A stretch of 64,000 nucleotides of DNA, taken from contig NZ_LMTZ01000151.1 in NCBI RefSeq assembly GCF_001456025.1, positions 3,005 through 67,004 on the forward strand, written 5' to 3'. Below are positions 17,360 through 25,990 of this stretch, piece by piece. Positions within the stretch are counted from its first letter, which is position 1; each line of letters opens with the position of its first letter. The DNA is from Mastigocoleus testarum BC008. Its GTDB lineage: Bacteria; Cyanobacteriota; Cyanobacteriia; Cyanobacteriales; Nostocaceae. The position numbers were made by a program, and so were the translations under genes. A model generated the notes under the pieces. It saw only the letters and a list, made by a program, of their open reading frames with translations. It was not told the origin of the DNA and searched no databases.

Positions 17360-20095
17360 TCATTCTGCAACATCTAACTGCTGTTGATTGAGATAGAAAT
17401 AATGTCCTCTCTTCACCATTAATTCTTCGTGAGTACCGCTTTCAATCAACACACCCCTATCTAAGACTAAAATTAGGTCAGCCTTGCGTACAGTAGAAAG
17501 ACGATGAGCAATAACTAGAGTAGTGCGGTTTTGGAGAATGGTATTGAGATTCTTCTGAATAATTTGCTCCGATTCTGCATCGAGGTGGGAGGTTGCTTCA
17601 TCTAAAATTAATAGGCGGGGATTTCCTAATAAAGCACGAGCAATGGCTAGACGCTGGCGCTGTCCCCCAGACAACGTACCGCCTCCCTCCCCTATTTGGG
17701 TTTCATACCCCATGGGCAGTTTTTGAATAAATTCATGTGCACCTGCTAGTCGTGCCGCCGCGATAATTTCTTCTAAAGTAGCAGAAGGATAAGCAAGACC
17801 AATATTTTCTCGAATTGTTCCTCCAAAGAGAAATGTATCTTGATCCACTACACCAATTTGCTGCCGCAATGAGGCTAACGAAAGGTTGGTGATATCTTGT
17901 CCGTCAACTAACACTTTCCCATCTGTTGAGGTATATAACCCCAACATGAGCTTGGAAATAGTAGTTTTACCTGAACCACTACGCCCCACTAGCGCTACCA
18001 TTTGTCCTGCTTTAACCTCAAAACTAAGATTTTCCAGAACGTTAATATCACTTTCTGGATGATAACGGAAGGTAACATTATCAAAGCAAATGTGACCATG
18101 CAAGTCAGGTAATGATTGCCGCGCTTGATGCTGCAAATCTTCTTCTGGCTCGTAGTCCAGCACATCATTAATGCGCTCTATTGCAATCACCACTTCCTGT
18201 AACTCATTCCACAACACCGTCAGTCTTTGAAAAGGGTTAATAACATTACCCAACAACATATTAAAAGCTACTAATTGCCCAATCGTGAGCTGATTTTGAA
18301 TTACTAACCATGCTCCAAACCAGAGCATTGAAACAGTAGCTAGTGACTCGATAGTGTTGCTAAAAATCTGCAGTCGATTGCCAATAACTTCCCCAGAAAA
18401 GTTAGTTTTAACCTCTTTATTTAATAGTTCTTCCCAATGCCAACGCACAGTCTGTTCAACTGCTGTAGACTTGATAGTACGAATACCAGAAAGAGCTTCA
18501 ATGAGGTAACTGCTCTCAGCTGCAATTGCACTAAAGACTTCCCGAGAAATTCGTTTTAAAAAAGGTGTAGAAATCCATGCCAACAGGAAAAAGGGCGGTA
18601 CAATTACTAACATTAGTAGTGCCATCTTCCAACTGTACCAAAACATCAATCCCACATAGATAAAAACTGTCAATAAATCTAGCAGAATCGATAAAGCCTC
18701 ACCAGTCAAAAATTGCTGAATCTTACGGTTTTCCTGGATACGAGAGGTAAGATCACCAACATAACGAGATTCAAAAAAACTCAAAGGCAATTGCAAAGTA
18801 TGGCGAATAAAGCCAACAATTAACGCTAAGTCTACCTTATTTGCCGTGTGGTCAAGTAAATATTGCCGCAAACCTGTAATAGCAACCCGGAACAGGCTAA
18901 ACATCAACAAGCCTAACCCGACTGCTGTCAGGGTTAGGGCGCTGCTTTGTACTACCACTCGGTCTAAAATTATCTGCGTAAATATAGGTGTAATTAGACC
19001 AAATACTTGAATCAGCACAGAAGCAATAAAGATTTCTAGTAGTACTAAAGCATGAGGTTTTACCAACTCAAAAAATTGCCAGAAGGAATTTATATTCTCC
19101 TTAGCATCCTTTAGCAGTACTGTAGGTTGTAGTAAGAGTGCATAACCAGTCCAATTTGCTTTGAATTCTTTGCAGCTAAGAGTTTTCTGACCAATGGCAG
19201 GATCAGCAATTACCACATGCTTATGAGTGATTTCATAAACAACAATAAAATGTTTTCCTTCCCAGTGGATAATAGCAGGAAGATTTTGTTGTGCCAGTCG
19301 ATCCAGACTAGCTTTTACAGGTCGAGTAGAAAAACCAATACTTTCGGCTGCAGCTGATAGTCCCCGCAATGAAGCTCCGTTACGATCAGCATTGGAAATA
19401 TCTCGCAACCGGTTAGCACTAAATCTTTTTCCCCAATAGCGAGCTACCATCACCAGACAGGCAGCACCACAGTCAGAATAACTCTGTTGGGCAAAAAACG
19501 GATAGCGCCGGATAACTCGCTGCCAAAAATGACCAACTTTTTGAGTGGGTCTAGGAAAGTAGACTTTGTTAAGCTTTTTTCCTGGCTTTAACTCTTCTAA
19601 TATAGGGATTTCTTTATTTTTACCCGATTTACCTACTCTTTTTATCCCCCCTTCTCCCAAAAAATTTTCTGCCGGAATCATCTGCGAATCTTGGACTTGT
19701 GCCTGACGATAAAAATGCTCACGAATTTGAGGATATTTGCTAATCAGGGGAAATAACAGTTCAGGAGTAAGATAACAGAGCTTTGTTTTTAGTGAAGCTC
19801 TAGCTGAGTAAGACTCAAAGGATTCTTCTGGAAAGAAAGTACACTCTCCAAATGAGGCTCCGGCTTCTAGGTTGGTAATTAACTTGCCTGCACTATTAAT
19901 TAGTCTGACCTTTCCAGAAATTACAATATAGACCCCTGCCTCAGCATCAACTTTCTGCCAAAACTTACCAACAGGAGGCTCTAGGCATTTTATTTGTTTG
20001 AGGCAGGATGATAATTCTGGTTCTGAAAGACGATGCCCTAGAGTATTGGTAAAATTCTGAGGGGAAATCAATAGATTAGATATATCTCGAACCAT
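17360..20095 (-). CDS. C39 peptidase-containing ABC transporter (PCAT) with N-terminal cyclic-nucleotide-binding-like domain
   Basis: 911 residues. N-terminal cNMP-binding-like domain (about 10-125, GKVRLINSAG and GASFGECTFF), linker, C39 peptidase (about 195-330; Cys209 in DCGAAC, His in KHFIVVYE, Asp in IADPAIG), ABC transmembrane domain (about 350-620), and nucleotide-binding domain with Walker A GRSGSGKTT, signature LSGGQRQR and Walker B LLILDEATS. It would remove the double-glycine leader and export the product. ATG 20095 is chosen because it lies 4 bases after the stop of the upstream HTH gene, implying translational coupling; an upstream start at 20152 overlaps that gene. The added regulatory-type domain suggests allosteric control of export. 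Confidence 0.92.
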   Translation of the reverse strand: MVRDISNLLISPQNFTNTLGHRLSEPELSSCLKQIKCLEPPVGKFWQKVDAEAGVYIVISGKVRLINSAGKLITNLEAGASFGECTFFPEESFESYSARASLKTKLCYLTPELLFPLISKYPQIREHFYRQAQVQDSQMIPAENFLGEGGIKRVGKSGKNKEIPILEELKPGKKLNKVYFPRPTQKVGHFWQRVIRRYPFFAQQSYSDCGAACLVMVARYWGKRFSANRLRDISNADRNGASLRGLSAAAESIGFSTRPVKASLDRLAQQNLPAIIHWEGKHFIVVYEITHKHVVIADPAIGQKTLSCKEFKANWTGYALLLQPTVLLKDAKENINSFWQFFELVKPHALVLLEIFIASVLIQVFGLITPIFTQIILDRVVVQSSALTLTAVGLGLLMFSLFRVAITGLRQYLLDHTANKVDLALIVGFIRHTLQLPLSFFESRYVGDLTSRIQENRKIQQFLTGEALSILLDLLTVFIYVGLMFWYSWKMALLMLVIVPPFFLLAWISTPFLKRISREVFSAIAAESSYLIEALSGIRTIKSTAVEQTVRWHWEELLNKEVKTNFSGEVIGNRLQIFSNTIESLATVSMLWFGAWLVIQNQLTIGQLVAFNMLLGNVINPFQRLTVLWNELQEVVIAIERINDVLDYEPEEDLQHQARQSLPDLHGHICFDNVTFRYHPESDINVLENLSFEVKAGQMVALVGRSGSGKTTISKLMLGLYTSTDGKVLVDGQDITNLSLASLRQQIGVVDQDTFLFGGTIRENIGLAYPSATLEEIIAAARLAGAHEFIQKLPMGYETQIGEGGGTLSGGQRQRLAIARALLGNPRLLILDEATSHLDAESEQIIQKNLNTILQNRTTLVIAHRLSTVRKADLILVLDRGVLIESGTHEELMVKRGHYFYLNQQQLDVAE

Positions 20096-20099
20096 AATA

Positions 20100-20705
20100 T
20101 CATTCCATGTTGCTGGGATTGAATAACCAAAAACCATTAGAATCGGAACCATTAGCGGATTTCAGATCGTGAATTAAGATACTTTGACCTTCTTTCCCTT
20201 GAACGCTAGTTTCTTGAATCTTTACTGGTTTCGGTTTAGTAGATAATCCCATCTGTTTGAGTATTCGTTTGAGATGGCGATCACTGATTTCAATCCCAAA
20301 TTCTTTCGTCATATGTTTTTTCAGCCAGTTTATTGTCCATCGGCGAAAGGAATAACCATAATCACGAGGACTATCACTCAATAGTTCCTTTAAACGTTCC
20401 AAGTATTCTTCATTAACGGCTTTAGGACGGCCAATGGGACAATCTTGCCATTGATGTGCCATTCCTGTACGAGCTATATGCATCCAATGTCGCACTGTCG
20501 CTGGACAACACCCCAAAACACGACAAATTTGTGCTTGAGTCTTTCCCTCATCAGCTAAAAGCATAATCTGAATTCGCTGGCGGTACTGATCGGACAACTC
20601 ATCTTGCAAACTTTTTTGTAGTAATTTGCGTTGGAATGATGTTAATATCTTTTTAGTGTTAATACTTGACTCTTGTGAATTTATCTTGTGTGTTTCATGC
20701 AACAT
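20100..20705 (-). CDS. IS630-type helix-turn-helix protein without transposase catalytic domain
   Basis: 201 residues. An HTH_29/Tc5-like DNA-binding region (about 35-140: QRIQIMLLADEGKTQAQI, GCCPATVRHW, GRPKAVNEEY, YGYSFRRWTINWL) matches the N-terminal part of IS630-family transposases. The DDE catalytic domain is absent and replaced by a short unrelated tail ending FNPSNME. No inverted repeats flank it. The stop is 4 bases before the exporter ATG, so the two are translated together. This points to a domesticated DNA-binding protein, probably the local regulator. Two 21-bp-spaced repeats lie right before its start. The alternative, an IS remnant, is less likely given the intact frame and coupling. 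Confidence 0.72.
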   Translation of the reverse strand: MLHETHKINSQESSINTKKILTSFQRKLLQKSLQDELSDQYRQRIQIMLLADEGKTQAQICRVLGCCPATVRHWMHIARTGMAHQWQDCPIGRPKAVNEEYLERLKELLSDSPRDYGYSFRRWTINWLKKHMTKEFGIEISDRHLKRILKQMGLSTKPKPVKIQETSVQGKEGQSILIHDLKSANGSDSNGFWLFNPSNME

Positions 20706-20715
20706 ATTTGTAAAA

Positions 20716-20756
20716 AAATAGAGTTTTTTACTACTAAAATAGAGCTTTTTACTACT
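20716..20756 (-). promoter_or_regulatory. Two 20-bp direct repeats, 21 bp apart, before the HTH gene
   Basis: The top-strand string aaatagagttttttactact (20716-20735) recurs at 20737-20756 with one mismatch. Two-turn spacing directly upstream of the HTH start suggests an autoregulatory operator in the leader. Confidence 0.5.
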
Positions 20757-20960
20757 ATTCCTTAGCGAATATTGTCATAATGCAAAATACTTTTCTTCCT
20801 TAAAGAGAGGAAATTAAAGAGATTAAGCATGATTAGTATTAAGACAAAATTAATTTATAAAATTTCAGTATGACAATATGTAGGAAAGTAGAAAATCCAA
20901 AAATTATATGTCAATATTTCTGTATGATTTACTCAATAAATTTAATTATATTGAAATTTT

Positions 20961-21040
20961 AACCTCAATGATTGAGGTTAATTGAGGATTGTAAAAATTA
21001 ATCTAATTCTGAATAATTGAGTTCAATTGAGGTTAATTTA
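20961..21040. promoter_or_regulatory. Operator candidates upstream of the HTH/exporter operon
   Basis: Perfect 9+1+9 palindrome aacctcaat-g-attgaggtt (20961-20979), then ttgaggttaattgaggat (20972-20989) and another attgaggttaatt copy at 21026-21038. The 18-mer matches 8403-8420 except for two C/G differences, and the palindrome shares the CCTCA-N5-TGAGG form with 8331-8345. Confidence 0.5.
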
Positions 21041-21578
21041 TAATAATGATTCGTATAATACGAAAAACTGTAGGTAATATGGATAAAACCGGATTCCTAT
21101 ATATGTTAACCCTATATATACTAAATAATTAGACTGCTTTGTATCTTTGTACGATTAAGTCTCATATCATATTCGGTAAATTCGTTATGATATCATGTCC
21201 GGTTAATGACTTACGATTAAACGCCGATTTGAGTTCACCAATAAAAACTTGTTAAACCTTGAATCAAATCTTGCTGTTGAAGTAAAGATTAGCACCGATA
21301 AAATAAGACTTCTTCCAAATCATCAAGTTTTTCAAATGACCGATAGCACTTTGTGCCGCTTTGCTGTATATTGCAATTGGTTCATCCACCTTTGCTATGC
21401 TAATTCGTTTCGGCATCGCTCATCCTTGCACCCTCAACTTTTATCGTAACCGATTATCCGGAGGTGTAACATAATATGATTTCCATACCTGTGCGAAAAA
21501 CCGGAAACCCTTTCTCCCTCTGCACCATTCTCTCTTCTCCTTCCGCATTTAATGAAAAGTAATTAGGCAAACACGATT

Positions 21579-23909
21579 TCATCGGTTGTAATTATTAACA
21601 TAAATCATCAAACTTCCCGTACTACCAACAAATGCAAAAAAACTGGGTATTAAAGGTAACCAGGCTGCACTTACGACTAGCGCACTCCAACAAATACCGT
21701 ATAAAACACCCAAACTAGCACCCGTTGCAACTATAGTTTTAAGGTGAGATGAACGCAGACTCCAAGTAAGGAGACTTCCCGTACAAGAAAAAAAACTAAT
21801 CCAGATGATTTCACCAAATTCAGGTAAAGTCCAAATCAAAGGTCGGTTATCTAAAACTGCACTGAGGATTTGACTAACCATATGAGCTTGAATTTCCACT
21901 CCAGACATTGTTTCTACTGATCCAGGATTGTTACTGTAGGGAGTACGCCAAAGATGATCTTTAAAGCTTGGAGCGGTCGTACCAATTAGGATAATCCGAT
22001 TTTTAACTAACTCTGCATTAAATCGTTCGCTAAGAATCTCTTGCAGAGAAATCTTCGGTGCTATTTCATCATTTGCACGGTAATTAAGTAAAATCTGATG
22101 ACTATCAGCATCAATATTATGATAACCACCACTATTATGCTTTACGGTCCTAAATACAATATTTCTTAACTTTAAATAATTATCCTGAGTAAATTCGGTT
22201 TGAATTCCCTTATCCTCTAAATAACGGGTTGCTAAGTGCCAATTAAACGCATACTGATTTTCGCAGGGAAATGCATCATTGCTTACAGCTAACAAATGAC
22301 GGCGAATAACTCTATCTTTGTCAAAGAGTACATTATTAAATCCCTGACTTCGGGGAGGAACTTCTTGAGGAGCTCGAATACCTGATTTTCCATCGGCTTG
22401 ACCATACAGACAAATTGCAAAGAAGCGATCGCTCTTTTGCATAGTTGTAATTAAGTCTTGATATTTTATTTCTACAGGTATTTCTCTATAGATGTCCAAA
22501 CCAATAACTCTGGCTTGATTCTCCTGCAATTTTTTGATTAATCTGTCCAAGGAACGATTTGATAGAGATGACGCTCCTCGTTCTGCAACTGCTTGGGATC
22601 GAACATCATCTTCTGTAATAGTTACTAATAGAATTCTTCGATCTTGTTCTTCTTTTGGTCGCTGTTGCATCAAACTATCGAAAGCGACTAATTCCCATGT
22701 TTGCAATAAACCAAGGGAACGAATTCCTATAATCAGGATAGCTGTCAGCGTGCTGACTAAAATGGGACTCCAAATGGAGATTGGAGCGATCGCAGACTCT
22801 GTCGCAAGCTCTGATGTATCTAAATATTGCTCAACCCAATAGCTATTAAATACCGTTGCATAAATTCGATTTTTAACAACTAAATGACTTCCCTGTTGGC
22901 TTACCAATCCAGAAAGGCGCAATTCTAAATGTTCGCGACTATTTTCAGCTTTGATTTTTCCCTTACGAAGTATTGTTTGATATATTTGTAATAATGTTTG
23001 AGTGCAACGGGCATTTCTAAGAATGCGATCGCGAACTGTTCTAAGATGTTCTGGTTGATCCTGAGCTTCCCAATTTTCAATTATTCGCTTTTGTACTAAT
23101 TGGTCGATGGATTTAGGTGTGTGAATTTCTGAGTCTTGAGAAATCAGCGAACATATTTTCTGAGTTAGAAATGGTTGTCCTCCTGACCAATAGAGTACTT
23201 CTTCTAATACTGCGTTAGGATTATTAACTCTTTGAGTTAATCCCTGAAGTAGAGCGTGGCTTTCGCGTAAATTAAAACCCCGAAGCTCAATCGCTCGACC
23301 AATATTAAAAGGAGTAGACTTCTCATTTTGAATTAAATCTGCAGGAGTTGCGACACCTAACAATGCAAATGTCAGTCTTCTATATTTTGGTCTACTTGCC
23401 CTTCGATCATAACAGTTGCGAATCAGTGCAAAAAATTCATCCGTGGCAAAACTTAAGCTAAGAACACTGTCTATCTCATCAATGAAAATAACTATATTTT
23501 TACTAATTTGTGCTAATAATACTGTATCAATAAATTCTCCCAAACGCTGTATCGGAGATAAATCCTCCTGTTCGCGCAACCAATTACGTCGAGATATTTT
23601 TAACTCAAAACCACTAATTAATTCTTGAATAATACCACCATACCATTGTTGCGGCGTTATTTCTTGGGATCCAATTCCACTCAACTCAATTTCGACACAA
23701 GCAATATCTTGAGTTTCCAGCTTGTTCATTGTCCTTATCCGCAAACTGGATTTTCCCATCTGTCGAGAATTGAGGACATAACAGTATTCTCCCGCTAATA
23801 AAGCATTATAAAGTTCGCAGTCTGCTTCACGAACAACATAACTAGAAGCATCAGGAGGTAAACTTCCCCCAGCTTGGTAGTGATAGTGGGAGTTGAGTGG
23901 AAGGTTCAT
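21579..23909 (-). CDS. AAA-like ATPase fused to CHASE2 sensor domain
   Basis: 776 residues. The N-terminal AAA-like domain (about 10-350) has P-loop NSRQMGKSSL and Walker B IVIFIDEID. A transmembrane helix follows at about 385-405, then an extracytoplasmic CHASE2 domain (about 410-670; RILLVTITEDD, RVIGLDIYRE, NRIILIGTTAPS, MSGVEIQAHMV), and two or three C-terminal membrane helices (about 690-775). CHASE2 domains sense unknown extracellular cues, usually in kinases or cyclases; here the output is the ATPase module. This fusion is common in filamentous cyanobacteria. It lies between two secretion loci, with no direct evidence linking it to either. Confidence 0.85.
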   Translation of the reverse strand: MNLPLNSHYHYQAGGSLPPDASSYVVREADCELYNALLAGEYCYVLNSRQMGKSSLRIRTMNKLETQDIACVEIELSGIGSQEITPQQWYGGIIQELISGFELKISRRNWLREQEDLSPIQRLGEFIDTVLLAQISKNIVIFIDEIDSVLSLSFATDEFFALIRNCYDRRASRPKYRRLTFALLGVATPADLIQNEKSTPFNIGRAIELRGFNLRESHALLQGLTQRVNNPNAVLEEVLYWSGGQPFLTQKICSLISQDSEIHTPKSIDQLVQKRIIENWEAQDQPEHLRTVRDRILRNARCTQTLLQIYQTILRKGKIKAENSREHLELRLSGLVSQQGSHLVVKNRIYATVFNSYWVEQYLDTSELATESAIAPISIWSPILVSTLTAILIIGIRSLGLLQTWELVAFDSLMQQRPKEEQDRRILLVTITEDDVRSQAVAERGASSLSNRSLDRLIKKLQENQARVIGLDIYREIPVEIKYQDLITTMQKSDRFFAICLYGQADGKSGIRAPQEVPPRSQGFNNVLFDKDRVIRRHLLAVSNDAFPCENQYAFNWHLATRYLEDKGIQTEFTQDNYLKLRNIVFRTVKHNSGGYHNIDADSHQILLNYRANDEIAPKISLQEILSERFNAELVKNRIILIGTTAPSFKDHLWRTPYSNNPGSVETMSGVEIQAHMVSQILSAVLDNRPLIWTLPEFGEIIWISFFSCTGSLLTWSLRSSHLKTIVATGASLGVLYGICWSALVVSAAWLPLIPSFFAFVGSTGSLMIYVNNYNR

Positions 23910-24154
23910 AATTAATTTTCTACAGTATTATTTTTTCTTTGAGGGAATCTTTGAATATTATTTTTCTTTGTTTACTTAGATCGCTCTTATTTTTTTGATA
24001 TACCATTCGATCAGTTATTTTGCAAAAACTTATTCAAAATCAATTTTATAAATACAATTATTTTTATGCGGAAATTTATTAATGGAATAAATACATTATT
24101 AGTCTTTGGGCAAATCATTATTTACCTCAAAAGTATATTGTTTTTAGGTTATAG

Positions 24155-24174
24155 AACCTTGATTGATCAAGGTT
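24155..24174. promoter_or_regulatory. 20-bp palindrome, operator candidate
   Basis: Perfect 9+2+9 inverted repeat aaccttgat-tg-atcaaggtt in non-coding DNA between the CHASE2 start and the secreted-protein gene. Confidence 0.35.
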
Positions 24175-24837
24175 TATACAAATACTAGTTTTCAAATATT
24201 TCTCGAAAAATCAAATCTCGCGAATATTCTATAAAATATATTAAAGTAATGCGAACAAAGAAAATTATATTGCTTTACATAAGCTTTTATTTATAAATTA
24301 AACTAAATTCAAGTCAATATAAAATTTTATTACTTAAACTCAATTTACCTGAGTTTAGCTAAAATTTACCCATGGATATTCAGTTTGATGTTACTCAATT
24401 CGACTCAACTATTTAGGAAAAATATCAAACATACTATTTATATAAACTAAATAAAGCTTTATTGGCTGACCTATATAACCTAATTCATTAGTAAGATATT
24501 TTTTTCAACTGTAAAATCTAAGAATAAAAAAATGAAGCTAAACCTAACCTGAATAAAAACTAATTATAATATGATTCTTATCATAAATAATTTAAGATAC
24601 AAGACATAAATTGATCATATTTTAGCAAATATAATCTACGATGTGTAATTAGGTATTCCGTAATCTTTATCAACCACAAATTATTTGAGAACATCATTTC
24701 ATTATGGGAATCCTATATGCACTAATATTATATTGTAATTAATGTAATTATTTTGTCCACAGGTAAATCCTGGCAATGAAAAATTTAAATTTAACTAAAG
24801 TTTGAATTCCCGATCCTCATGCATATATTCTCCTAAA

Positions 24838-24868
24838 GAGTAGTGAATTTACGTCACTACTCCTTTTT
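24838..24868 (+). terminator. Intrinsic terminator without an obvious upstream gene
   Basis: Stem gagtagtga (24838-24846) / tcactactc (24854-24862), 7-nt loop, followed by ctttttct. The only frame just upstream encodes nine residues (from the ATG at 24777). It may end a small RNA. Confidence 0.6.
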
Positions 24869-25089
24869 CTATTTGTATCCTTTGTATTGAGCCTCCAATA
24901 TGAAATAGAAATTCCTTACCTTAATAAATCTGAATTATCACAATTAAAACTCAGTTTAATGTTACTCAAATTAACTGAATTATTGATTTATTTAGTTAGA
25001 GATAATAATTACAGAAAGCAAAAAACAAGCTTTCTCAAACACAAATAAAACTCTATAAAATGAGTTAATCTAAATAAAGGAGAAAAAAT

Positions 25090-25476
25090 ATGTCCAACCT
25101 TAAAACTAACACAGAAATTACTTCTATTAACCAAGAATTGTTTGCAGATTTAAACGAAAAATCAGCTGAAACAATCAGTGGTGGTCGGTTTGAGAATGGT
25201 GGCGGTAAATACGAAGTATTCAAAGTTTACAACCAAACTGGTCGCTACAAAATTCCTTATACCGTTGATGGTAAAAGAACAAAATACCCAAGTACTAATT
25301 CATTCTGGGTTACTGATCGTGGTGGACTAATTAAATTTGACTATGATGCTGGTAAACCAGGTGTTCAATTGAAGCAATACAATTTACAAAACGGACGTAA
25401 GTATGCGTTCCGACTTAATACCCGTACTGCTTATAAATACGACATTGAACTCTATGATATCGGTGCATGGACCTAA
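25090..25476 (+). CDS. Secreted small protein with double-glycine leader
   Basis: 128 residues with an AAAGGAG ribosome-binding site just upstream. A 32-residue leader ends in AETISGG, the bacteriocin-type double-glycine motif recognised by C39 peptidases. The predicted mature part is 96 residues, rich in Tyr, Lys, Gly and Arg, with no Cys. It looks like a small beta-rich folded protein, not a modified peptide. The transporter and adaptor genes follow on the same strand, so it is the likely cargo. Function (bacteriocin, matrix or signalling protein) is unknown. Confidence 0.8.
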   Translation: MSNLKTNTEITSINQELFADLNEKSAETISGGRFENGGGKYEVFKVYNQTGRYKIPYTVDGKRTKYPSTNSFWVTDRGGLIKFDYDAGKPGVQLKQYNLQNGRKYAFRLNTRTAYKYDIELYDIGAWT

Positions 25477-25798
25477 GAAATGAATTCCAAATAAACAGTA
25501 ATTCTGCTTAACGATATAATATCAATCTCTATAAAGCTTATAAATTGTAGATTGAAAGATATTACAAGTAGATTTGTTGTTTGGAACCTCTGAGCTTGTA
25601 TAGTCCGAACGATAAAAAGTTGCATTCAAAGATAAAAATAGTACCCAGTTTCCTATTTTCTTGTTCAAAAACTAAACAAGGTAAAAATAAAACTTATCTT
25701 TGAATGCGGCTTGGCTTTACTCCTTTGGACAAATAGCAGGATTGCGCTCGCCATCCTCAAATTTTAAACCATCGCTCGTGTTAGGAACTTTCTATCTC

Positions 25799-25846
25799 AA
25801 AGCTGATTTCACAAGAAACAATTATTTGGGAATCAGCTTTGTCTTT
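25799..25846 (+). terminator. Hairpin upstream of the second C39 transporter
   Basis: Stem aaagctgatt (25799-25808) / aatcagcttt (25831-25840) followed by gtcttt. The U-run is weak, so partial termination or attenuation between cargo and transporter genes is the most that can be said. Confidence 0.4.
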
Positions 25847-25931
25847 AAGTTTAAGTTTGAATTTTAAATCTTAATTTCAAATCTTAATTTTAAATCTTAG
25901 TTTTAAATCTAGATCTTAAGTTTAAATTTTA
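25846..25931. repeat. Degenerate ttaaatctta-type tandem repeats
   Basis: About seven imperfect 10-12-bp copies of a ttaaatctta/tttaagttt motif directly before the transporter gene. Low complexity; no coding potential. Confidence 0.6.
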
Positions 25932-25990
25932 TAACCATAAATTATTTCTGAGTAGAGAAAAGTATTTGATAAAATGACTCCCTTTAAAAA

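Larger units (their letters stand above)
20706..21578. other. Intergenic region between HTH gene and CHASE2 gene
   Basis: Besides the repeats listed separately, it holds AT-rich DNA with several short imperfect palindromes around 21165-21205. A frame at 21249-21449 has no recognisable features and is not called. Confidence 0.5.
23910..25089. other. AT-rich intergenic region upstream of the second secretion locus
   Basis: About 1.2 kb without a supported gene. It contains the palindrome at 24155-24174, an aaactca-N7-tgagttt inverted repeat (24336-24356), and a strong terminator-like hairpin at 24838-24862 with no gene to terminate. Confidence 0.5.
25477..25990. other. Structured spacer between cargo and transporter genes
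   Basis: Contains a 14-bp perfect inverted repeat gcattcaaagataa (25622-25635) / ttatctttgaatgc (25694-25707), a 10-bp hairpin (25799-25840) and a run of ttaaatctta-like repeats (25846-25931). It may set unequal expression of cargo and exporter. Confidence 0.55.

Noticed and set aside
20100..20705. Active IS630 insertion sequence
   Set aside because: Only the HTH part exists, no DDE domain, no flanking inverted repeats or TA duplication seen, and it is translationally coupled to the exporter gene.
21249..21449. 66-residue frame between HTH and CHASE2 genes
   Set aside because: No start signal, leader or domain; probably chance.
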